Assembly (NCBI GenBank): GCA_020851775.1 | Contig: JADZCB010000343.1 | Location: 1 to 35,632, forward strand | Reading direction: 5' to 3' | Length of the DNA stretch: 35,632 nucleotides | From: Gammaproteobacteria bacterium | Lineage (GTDB): Bacteria > Pseudomonadota > Gammaproteobacteria > Ga0077536 | Part shown: one piece after another, positions 19,098-26,646 of the stretch | Layout: each line of letters begins with the position of its first letter | How positions within the stretch are numbered: position 1 is the first letter of the stretch | Position numbers and translations under genes: made by a program | The notes under the pieces: model-generated | What the model was told of the DNA's origin: nothing | Seen by the model: the letters and a program-made list of their open reading frames with translations, nothing else | The model's database searches: none

Positions 19098-20501
19098 TCA
19101 GCGCGCGGGTGGCTGGATGCGCACGAGGCTGCGCAGCGCGTCGATCAGATCGTCGGCGGACGCGAAGCGCTGGGCCGGCTCCTTGGCGAGCAGAATGTCG
19201 ATCACCGGCTGGAAATGGTGGACCGGCGCCGGCAGTTGCGGAATGTCCGCGTGGACGTGCTGGTAGACGAGCGCCGCGGCGCTTTCGGCACGATACGGCT
19301 TACGGCCGGTCAGCATTTCGAAGAAGATCACACCAGCACTGTAAAGATCGGACCGCTGATCGACCTTGTGGCCGAGCGCCTGCTCGGGGCTGATGTAGTT
19401 CGGGGTGCCGAGCACACTGCCCGCGCGCGTCAGCTCGCTCGTTTCGTCGAGACGCCGGGAAATGCCGAAGTCGGCGAGCGCGAGGCTGTCGTCCGAGCGG
19501 AACATGATGTTGCCTGGCTTCAGATCGCGGTGAACGATGCCGAGGGCATGGATCGCCCGCAGCCCGTAGGCGATGTGCAGCAGATAGTTCACCGCGTCGC
19601 CGACCGACACATCGTGCTCGATGCGTTGCTTCAGGTCGCCGCGGGTGAAAAACTCCATCGCGATGAAGCCGTAATGCTCCGTGAAGCCGTGTTCGAGGAA
19701 TTTCACGACGTATGGACTGTCGACGGCGGACACCAGCTCGGCTTCGCGGACGAATCGCTGCAGCACCTGCGGTTCCTTGACGCAGGCGACGTCGATCACC
19801 TTGAGCACCAGTGTCTGGCGGTCGCCCGCGCGTTCGGCGAGATACACGCGCGACGTCGCACCCTGGCCGATCAGCCGCACGAAGCGATAGCCGATCCGAC
19901 GCCCGTCCGGCGTGCGCGCGTCCTGCGGCAGGCGCATCTCGCGGACGATGAAAGCATCCTTCTGCAGCTTCAGATTCGGCGTCGTCGCCTCGCCGTCGGC
20001 GCGGCGTGCATCGCGCTCGCGTAACGCATCGCGCACCAGCGCGGCGAGCCGCGCCTGATCGATATCGATCTTTTTGATGAAATCATGGGCGCCAGCCTTG
20101 ATCGCCCGTACCCCGATGTAATCGTCGCCGCTCGCCGTCATCAGCACGGTCGGTGGAAAGCCGTTGCAGCGGCGGTAGCGGGTGAGCCAGTCGAGACCCG
20201 TGGTGACGCCGCCGAGCTGGTAGTCGAGCAGCATCACGTCGTAGATCGACCAGTCGAAAGCCGGCGTCGGGTCGCCCTGCTGTTCCGGGTCGTATTCGGT
20301 CACTTCGATGTCGGGCCATTCGCGGGCGAGCAGGCGCCGCACCAGCGCCATGTATTCGCGCGAGTCGTCGACGATGATGACCTTCATGCCCGTGGACGCG
20401 GCCACCCCGGGCAGGATAGTCGCCGTGATCGAATGCGCTTGATCGCCCGTGGCCGACGCGGCCTCAGGCACGGGTGTCGAGATGATCGATTCTTCCATCA
20501 T
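19098..20501 (-). CDS. Response-regulator receiver fused to Hanks-type Ser/Thr protein kinase
   Basis: Receiver: IIVDDSREYM, LLDYQLGG phospho-acceptor Asp, TAS, IKKIDI. Kinase: IGQGATSRVYLAE, VLKVID, HRDLKPGNIMF, DFGISR, GTPNYISPEQ. Start likely 20501/20498, not 20693. Confidence 0.93.
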   Translation of the reverse strand: MMEESIISTPVPEAASATGDQAHSITATILPGVAASTGMKVIIVDDSREYMALVRRLLAREWPDIEVTEYDPEQQGDPTPAFDWSIYDVMLLDYQLGGVTTGLDWLTRYRRCNGFPPTVLMTASGDDYIGVRAIKAGAHDFIKKIDIDQARLAALVRDALRERDARRADGEATTPNLKLQKDAFIVREMRLPQDARTPDGRRIGYRFVRLIGQGATSRVYLAERAGDRQTLVLKVIDVACVKEPQVLQRFVREAELVSAVDSPYVVKFLEHGFTEHYGFIAMEFFTRGDLKQRIEHDVSVGDAVNYLLHIAYGLRAIHALGIVHRDLKPGNIMFRSDDSLALADFGISRRLDETSELTRAGSVLGTPNYISPEQALGHKVDQRSDLYSAGVIFFEMLTGRKPYRAESAAALVYQHVHADIPQLPAPVHHFQPVIDILLAKEPAQRFASADDLIDALRSLVRIQPPAR

Positions 20502-20505
20502 TCGA

Positions 20506-20525
20506 TAATCGGTACGTAATCGGTA
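20506..20525. repeat. Direct repeat TAATCGGTA x2, 11-bp period
   Basis: TAATCGGTA-CG-TAATCGGTA in the divergent 130-bp region, followed by a degenerate AACGGT. Confidence 0.7.
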
Positions 20526-20631
20526 AAAACGGTCCGTCGGCGCGCATAGCCGGGGTCCAACGTTCGCTATGTCGGCCGCTACGTGAAAAACATGGCATAA
20601 ACTGCTGAACCCGACCCCGAGGATCGACGTT

Positions 20632-23592
20632 TTGCGACGGACCACACACCTGCGCCGGCTCGCGCTCGGCCTCCTGTTCATCGGCGGCGGCACTCTACCC
20701 TGCGCTGCGGCGATCGCGCCGAATCCCGCGGGTCGCGCTGCAATCGAGGCGATGAAGGTGGATTCGCGCGGCCCCTTCGATCAAATCCGCTGGTTCTGCA
20801 AGGATGGCGCCGTCCTGCTGCCGACGCCCGGCGCGTGCAAACCGCATGGTGGCGGTCACCAGCATGGGCAATGGTCCGAACGGACCCGGCAACTGCGCGC
20901 CGGCGGTTACCGTATCGCGAACTTCTTCGCGGATCTGGACGTCGAGGCGCTGCTCGCGAGCGATCGCACGTACGCCCCGTTCGCGCAGATGCTCGTCGAG
21001 CGCTTTCTCGTCGAAGCGGACGACGGCTGGATTCTGCGGCAGGCGCGCTATTACCGGGGCGCCTTCCAGGAAGAAGACGAACGGCGCGGCGCGCGGACAC
21101 TGCTGCTGACCCTTGCCGCAGAGCCAGCCTGGGTCGATTTCCGCTATCTGCTGTTGCGCACGACGGCGGGGCTCGTGCCGCACGGGCCCGAAACCGCATC
21201 GATCCGCGAAGCGCGCCAGCTCGCCGCGGCGCTGTCGGATCGCGACCCGGCGTTCAAGCCGCTGCGCAACAAGATCCATGGGCGCCTCGCGCGCCACGAT
21301 GCCGCGGCCGTCGAAACGTATGCCGCGACACTGCCCGACACCCGGCGCGCGGACTATCTGCGGCTCGCGACGCAGATCCGCGTCCTGTTCGACGAGGATC
21401 TCGGGACAGGTCTCGAAGCGGCGCGGCGGCAGAGCACGAAATCGCCCGCTGCCGCTTCCGAGCTCGCCGCGCTCGCGGCGACCTGGCAGGCGGCGGCCGA
21501 CGACGACGCCCGGATCGAAATCGCCGCACGGACGCTGCAGGCATTGCGGGATCTGATCGCGGGGCCGGCGGACGCCACACTCAGGCTCGCCCTGCTCGAC
21601 ACGAGCCTGCTCGCCGAATCGACGTATTTCACGCTCGCCGCCGGCCGGCGCGACGACGCGACGGCCAGCCGCCGTATCCGCCTGGAACGTGTCGCCACCG
21701 GCCTCGACGCGTTGTACGGCACGGGACTGCTGTCGCGACGTCAGTACGACGCGATGCGCGCCGAGCTCGCGCAACTCGACACGACCGCGCCGCCACCAGC
21801 GCTGTACAAGCAGGTGCTCGACTATCTTGCCTTGGCGCCGCACTGGGCGAGCCAGAACTACCGGCTGCACTTCGGTGCGGCGATGGATAAACTCACCGAG
21901 ATCGAACCGAAGGCCGCGCTGTTCATCCAGGATCAGTTGCGCGGCAGCGCGTTGCTGTCGCACGCCGAGACCGTCGACACGCTGGTGCGCGACGCGAATG
22001 CGCTGAACGGCATCCGGAACCGGATGTTCGATGCGGATGTCGGGGGCGGGCTGCGTGCGCTGAACCCGGGGCTGGCGCAGGGGATCCTGCAGTTTGCACT
22101 CGACGGCGACGTCGAGCAGCTCGAACGTGATCACATCTACGTGCTGCCCGAGACGGTGTCCGATCTGCCGCCGGTCGCCGGCATCCTCACCGCCGGCGAA
22201 GGCAACCCGCTGTCGCACGTGCAATTGCTCGCGCGCAATCTCGGCATTCCCAACATCGCCCTCGATCAGCGTCTGCTCGCCGAACTTCGGGCCCACGAAG
22301 GCGAGCGCATCGTGCTCGCCGTGAGCCCGGGTGGCGCCGTGCACGTCACCGCCGCCGGTCCCGACACCGCAGCGTTGTTCGCGGGCGGCGCGAACACACC
22401 GACGAACGCAGCGATCACGGTCGATCTCGACAAGCTCGATCTCGACACGCGCGATTTCATCGATCTGCGGGCGCTGCGAGCGGGCGATTCCGGCCGTACG
22501 GTCGGGCCGAAGGCCGCCAAGCTCGGTGAATTGAAGGCGCATTATCCGGACGCCGTCGCCGAGGGCATCGCGATCCCCTTCGGGCGCTTCCGTGCGCTGC
22601 TCGAGCAACCGCTGGCCGGCGACACCGGCAGTGTCTTCGAATGGATGAAGCGCAGCTATGCCGAACTCGCGGCGCTGCCGGCCGATGCCGCCGGACGACG
22701 CGAGGCGACAGAGCACTTCCGCGCGCGTCTCGAACAATGGGTCGCCGCGGCCGATCCGGGCGAGGCGTTTCGCCGCGAACTGACTGCACACCTGCGCGAT
22801 ACCTTCGGTGCCGACGGCAGCTATGGCGTGTTCGTGCGCAGTGATACCAATGTCGAGGATCTGCCGGGCTTCACCGGCGCCGGCCTCAACCTGACATTGC
22901 CGAACGTCGTCGGGGAAGCGGCGATTCTCGCGGCGATTTCCAAAGTATGGGCATCGCCCTTCAGCGCGCGTTCGTTCGCCTGGCGCCAGGCGCTGATGAG
23001 CGCGCCGGAGCACGTATATCCCGCGGTCCTCTTGCTGAAGAGCGTCGACAATGACAAGTCAGGCGTGCTCGTCACGCGTGAAATCGATAGCGGCAGCCTC
23101 GACTGGCTATCGGTCGCGGTCAATGAAGGCGTCGGCGGTGCGGTCGACGGCCAGTCCGCAGAATCGCTGCGCATTCACGTCCCGAGCGGCCGCGTGCGCC
23201 TGCTCGCCCAGGCGACGACCCCCGTGCGACGTCAAATCGCCGCCGCGGGCGGGATCCGCGAACTGCCCGTCACTGGCAGCGACAGCGTGCTGAAGCCCAC
23301 CGAAATCGAGCAGCTCGTGACGTTCGCACGCGAGTTGCCGACACGTTTTCCCGCGATCGTCGATGCGGCCGGCAACGCCGCGCCGGCCGACGTCGAATTC
23401 GGCTTTCGGCAGGGCAGCCTGCATCTGTTCCAGATCAGGCCGTTCCTGGACAACGCGCGCACGCGCGGCCTGGGCTATCTGCAATCGCTCGACGCAAAAC
23501 CGACCGACGGCGCAGCGGTCCAGATCGATCTCGATGCCGCACCCGGCCCGAACGACGCCTCCGCCGCTTCTTCCGGAGCACCCTCGTCATGA
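20632..23592 (+). CDS. Exported PEP-dikinase-like protein with phospho-His swivel followed by C-terminal ATP-grasp (GWD/PWD-like order)
   Basis: TTG start with SD GAGGA; N-terminal signal peptide; swivel GEGNPLSHVQLLARNLGIPN (His codon 22216-22218); then GPKAAKLGEL, VRSDTNVEDLPGFTGAGLN, KVWASPFSARSFAWR, FGFRQGSLHLFQIRPF. Confidence 0.85.
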   Translation: MRRTTHLRRLALGLLFIGGGTLPCAAAIAPNPAGRAAIEAMKVDSRGPFDQIRWFCKDGAVLLPTPGACKPHGGGHQHGQWSERTRQLRAGGYRIANFFADLDVEALLASDRTYAPFAQMLVERFLVEADDGWILRQARYYRGAFQEEDERRGARTLLLTLAAEPAWVDFRYLLLRTTAGLVPHGPETASIREARQLAAALSDRDPAFKPLRNKIHGRLARHDAAAVETYAATLPDTRRADYLRLATQIRVLFDEDLGTGLEAARRQSTKSPAAASELAALAATWQAAADDDARIEIAARTLQALRDLIAGPADATLRLALLDTSLLAESTYFTLAAGRRDDATASRRIRLERVATGLDALYGTGLLSRRQYDAMRAELAQLDTTAPPPALYKQVLDYLALAPHWASQNYRLHFGAAMDKLTEIEPKAALFIQDQLRGSALLSHAETVDTLVRDANALNGIRNRMFDADVGGGLRALNPGLAQGILQFALDGDVEQLERDHIYVLPETVSDLPPVAGILTAGEGNPLSHVQLLARNLGIPNIALDQRLLAELRAHEGERIVLAVSPGGAVHVTAAGPDTAALFAGGANTPTNAAITVDLDKLDLDTRDFIDLRALRAGDSGRTVGPKAAKLGELKAHYPDAVAEGIAIPFGRFRALLEQPLAGDTGSVFEWMKRSYAELAALPADAAGRREATEHFRARLEQWVAAADPGEAFRRELTAHLRDTFGADGSYGVFVRSDTNVEDLPGFTGAGLNLTLPNVVGEAAILAAISKVWASPFSARSFAWRQALMSAPEHVYPAVLLLKSVDNDKSGVLVTREIDSGSLDWLSVAVNEGVGGAVDGQSAESLRIHVPSGRVRLLAQATTPVRRQIAAAGGIRELPVTGSDSVLKPTEIEQLVTFARELPTRFPAIVDAAGNAAPADVEFGFRQGSLHLFQIRPFLDNARTRGLGYLQSLDAKPTDGAAVQIDLDAAPGPNDASAASSGAPSS

Positions 23593-24872
23593 ACGTCTCG
23601 ACGATGGTCCGCGCAATGACGGTCGTCTGCCTGTCTGCGGCGGCCGCCATCGCAGCCGCCTACCCGCTCGACAGCTTCGAGGCGACCGGCATCGGCCGTC
23701 TCGAAGAAGCCCGTCGCGTGCAGGCCGGCACGATGCCGGGCGTCAAACAGCCGCGTGGGGCCCTGCTGACGCGCGAGGAAGTCGATCTGCGTCTCGAGGA
23801 TCTGCCGTCGGAAATGCGCCTGCCGACCGTTGATCCCGAGTTCACGGCGCAGGTGCGCGATGTGCTCGGTGCCCAGGTGGACGCCTATGCGGTGTCGATA
23901 CTCGATCTGAGCGATCGGGCGCAACCACGCTATGCCGAAATCAACGGCGACGTGCTGCGCAATCCCGGCAGCGTCGGCAAGTTGATGGTCGCGCTCGCAT
24001 TCTTCCAGGCGCTTGCCGATCTCTACCCCAACGACACGGCGAAGCGCTTTGACCTGCTCAAAAACACCGTCGTCACCGCCGACGAGTTCGTACTCACCGA
24101 TTCACATACCGTGCGACGCTGGGACCGCGCAGACGAACGCCTGATCCGCCGGCCGCTCGCGCCTGGTGACCGCGGCACCCTGTTCGAATTCCTGGACTGG
24201 ATGATTTCGGCGAGTTCGAATTCCGCGGCGGCGGCACTGATGAAGGAAGGCATGCTGCTGAAGCATTTCGGCACGCGCTATCCCGTGCCGGTCGACGAGG
24301 GCAAACGCTACTTCACGGTCACGCCGCGTGCCGAGCTGACGCGCGCGCTCGCCGAGTTCATCGAAACGCCGGTCACCCGCAACGGCCTCGATCTCGCCCG
24401 CTTGCGCCAGGGTTCGTTCTTCACCGCGACGGGCAAGCGCAAGGTGCAAGGCACGTCGAGTCACGCATCGACGCGCGAACTGATGAATTACATGTTCAAA
24501 CTCGAGCAGGGACGACTCGTCGACGCATTTTCGTCCCGGGAAATCAAGCGGCTGATGTACAGCACCGAGCGCCGCATTCGTTACGCGTCGTCGCCGGCCC
24601 TGTTCAATTCCGCAGTCTATTTCAAGAGCGGGTCGTGGTTCGGCTGCAAGCCGGAGCCCGGCTTCGTGTGCCGACCTTACGCCGGCAACGTGCGCAATTT
24701 CATGAATTCGGTCGCGATCGTCGAGCACCCGGCCACCCCGCGGCGCATCCATTACGTGGTGACACTGATGTCGAACGTGCTGCGGCGGAATTCGGCAGTG
24801 GACCACCAGTCACTCGCGACCCGCATTCAGCGGCTGATGGAGAAACGGCATCCTGTGTCGGCGGTGCCGTGA
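23589..24872 (+). CDS. Exported serine hydrolase, beta-lactamase-like
   Basis: ATG overlaps the previous TGA (ATGA). Signal peptide MVRAMTVVCLSAAAAIAAAYP; SVGK (SxxK), SSN (SxN), KSGS motifs. Confidence 0.8.
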   Translation: MNVSTMVRAMTVVCLSAAAAIAAAYPLDSFEATGIGRLEEARRVQAGTMPGVKQPRGALLTREEVDLRLEDLPSEMRLPTVDPEFTAQVRDVLGAQVDAYAVSILDLSDRAQPRYAEINGDVLRNPGSVGKLMVALAFFQALADLYPNDTAKRFDLLKNTVVTADEFVLTDSHTVRRWDRADERLIRRPLAPGDRGTLFEFLDWMISASSNSAAAALMKEGMLLKHFGTRYPVPVDEGKRYFTVTPRAELTRALAEFIETPVTRNGLDLARLRQGSFFTATGKRKVQGTSSHASTRELMNYMFKLEQGRLVDAFSSREIKRLMYSTERRIRYASSPALFNSAVYFKSGSWFGCKPEPGFVCRPYAGNVRNFMNSVAIVEHPATPRRIHYVVTLMSNVLRRNSAVDHQSLATRIQRLMEKRHPVSAVP

Positions 24873-24882
24873 AGAATCCAGC

Positions 24883-24900
24883 CACGGAGGGCACGGAGAA
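24883..24900 (+). repeat. Second occurrence of the 9-bp-period CACGGAGNN unit
   Basis: CACGGAGGG-CACGGAGAA just after the hydrolase stop; same unit as at 1680-1804. Confidence 0.6.
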
Positions 24901-24995
24901 GAAAACGATTGATGCGATGAAGTCCACAGCGCCTTTGCCTGTGCCGCGTTCAAGCCTCTTTCACGGCAACCAACGTCGCAACCTTCGCCGGGCGC

Positions 24996-25026
24996 ACAAA
25001 AAAGAAGGGCTGCCGGGAGGCAGCCC
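24996..25026 (-). terminator. Rho-independent terminator for the 66-aa ORF
   Basis: Minus strand GGGCTGCC-TCCC-GGCAGCCC followed by TTCTTTTTTGTG. Confidence 0.85.
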
Positions 25027-25058
25027 CAATACGCTGGTGACAGGTTGCCCTGTCTTAC

Positions 25059-25259
25059 TCACCCACGGAGTTCGTTGAAGGTACTCGCCCGCGCGAGGAG
25101 TGCCCGGCCCTTTCGGGTCATGAAACCCTCCTCACTGACGAATCCGCCGGCGATCGCGGCCTGCAGCAGACCGCGTCTCAGATGACGCGGCTCATACACG
25201 ATGCCGTCGCCGTAGCGATGGTCGAGCAGCTTCGCGATCGCCGATTCAAACTGGTTCAA
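25059..25259 (-). CDS. Small 66-aa protein of unknown function
   Basis: TTG start with SD GAGGA 7 nt upstream, dedicated terminator, AT-rich promoter region upstream; MNQFESAIAKLLDHRYGDGIVYEPRHLRRGLLQAAIAGGFVSEEGFMTRKGRALLARASTFNELRG. Confidence 0.75.
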   Translation of the reverse strand: MNQFESAIAKLLDHRYGDGIVYEPRHLRRGLLQAAIAGGFVSEEGFMTRKGRALLARASTFNELRG

Positions 25260-25325
25260 GTCCGGTCCTCTGATTCTTGAGAACGTTTCGAGCTTTTTGC
25301 TTGGTTAGCCCGAAAGATTATGGTG

Positions 25326-25355
25326 TTAGCTTAGGTAAGCTAAATAAAATGTCAA
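25326..25355 (-). promoter_or_regulatory. Putative promoter -35 (TTGACA) with 18-bp palindromic operator
   Basis: Minus strand TTGACA at 25355-25350, then palindrome TTAGCTTA-CC-TAAGCTAA (25343-25326) in an AT-rich island. Confidence 0.6.
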
Positions 25356-25447
25356 GTAAATATTTTAACTTTATGTTTTATCTTAGAAATTCTTAAACGA
25401 TTCGGATCGATTGCCCGCCCAGGGGGCATCGGGAACATTTCCGGGCA

Positions 25448-26530
25448 TCAATCAGGCTGATGCGGCCGGGCCAGATAGTCGTGGGACTGCATCTCGATCA
25501 GGCGGCTGACCGTACGGCGAAAGGCCGCCGCCAGCCGCCTCCCGGTATACAGTCCGGCCGGATCCGAGGCCGCGCTGACGAGCAGGTTCACATGTCGGTC
25601 GTACAACGCGTCCAGCAGGTTGATGAAGCGCCGCGCAGCGTCGTTCTGGTCCTCGTTCATCACCGGTACACCGCTCAACATCAGCGTATGGAAACAGCGT
25701 CCCAGTTCGATGTAGTCGAGCGTGCCCCGCGGACTGCCGCACAGGGCGTCGAATTCGCACCACATCACACCATCCGCATGCCCGAGCACCTGCAGCGGCC
25801 GGTCGTCGAGGGGGGTGCTGCCGACCACCGGCGCCTGCAGCGTGAGGGCCTCGAACTGCGCGCGCAGCGTGGCCCGGGCTCGTGCGTCGTCCGGCGTGTG
25901 ATACACGGAGGCCTGCTCCAGCGTGCGCAGACGGTAGTCCGTCGCGCCGACGAGTTCGAGCACGGTGAGCCGGTCCTTCAGCAGCGCGATCGCCGGCAGA
26001 AAGCGCTCGCGCTGCAGGCCGCCGCGGTAGAGTTCGTCCGGTGCATCGTTCGAAGTCGTCACCAGCACGGTGCCGCGATCGAACAAGGCCTCGAGCAGGC
26101 GGCCGAGCAGCATCGCATCGGTGATGTCGGTGACGTGAAATTCGTCGAGGCATAGCACCTTCACGTGCCCTGCCCACTGCTTCGCGATCACCTGCAGTGG
26201 ATCCTGCACCTGTTTCAGTTTCTTCAGTTCGGCATGCACGTCGCGCATGAAACTGTGGAAATGCTGCCGTCGCCGGATGACGGGTGGCAGGCAATCGTAG
26301 AAAAGGTCGACGAGCAGCGTCTTGCCGCGACCGACCGTTCCCCACAGATAAAGACCCTTTGGCGGTGCCGCCTCATGTGCAGCGCCGAACGACCACCAGC
26401 GGCGACGCAGCGGCGCGGCCGTCACCGCATGGTAGAGGCGATCGAGAAGTTGCGCGGCCACCTGCTGCGCGGGATCGCGTTCAAAACCCGGGCGCGTCAG
26501 CGCGCGCTCGTAGCGTTCGAGGGGAGTCAT
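25448..26530 (-). CDS. zapE: AFG1-like ATPase / cell division protein ZapE
   Basis: 360 aa; PPKGLYLWGTVGRGKTLLVDLFYDCLP, HFHSFMRDVHAEL, CLDEFHVTDITDAMLL. Confidence 0.95.
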   Translation of the reverse strand: MTPLERYERALTRPGFERDPAQQVAAQLLDRLYHAVTAAPLRRRWWSFGAAHEAAPPKGLYLWGTVGRGKTLLVDLFYDCLPPVIRRRQHFHSFMRDVHAELKKLKQVQDPLQVIAKQWAGHVKVLCLDEFHVTDITDAMLLGRLLEALFDRGTVLVTTSNDAPDELYRGGLQRERFLPAIALLKDRLTVLELVGATDYRLRTLEQASVYHTPDDARARATLRAQFEALTLQAPVVGSTPLDDRPLQVLGHADGVMWCEFDALCGSPRGTLDYIELGRCFHTLMLSGVPVMNEDQNDAARRFINLLDALYDRHVNLLVSAASDPAGLYTGRRLAAAFRRTVSRLIEMQSHDYLARPHQPD

Positions 26531-26646
26531 GCGGGGCGGGCGTTGCCGACGGCGACGCGCTGGCGGACATCAGGATTCACGACGCGCGCATGATAACGCG
26601 TGGCGCGCGCTTTTCAGCGCACCTGATCGGCAGGCATGCTGGAGCG

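Noticed and set aside
20602-20616. Possible sigma-54 promoter (TGGCATAAACTGC) upstream of the dikinase gene
   Set aside because: GG and GC are separated by 8 nt instead of the required 10.
20695-23013. 772-aa - strand ORF antisense to the dikinase-like gene
   Set aside because: No recognisable motif; sense frame has unmistakable swivel and ATP-grasp signatures. Shadow ORF.
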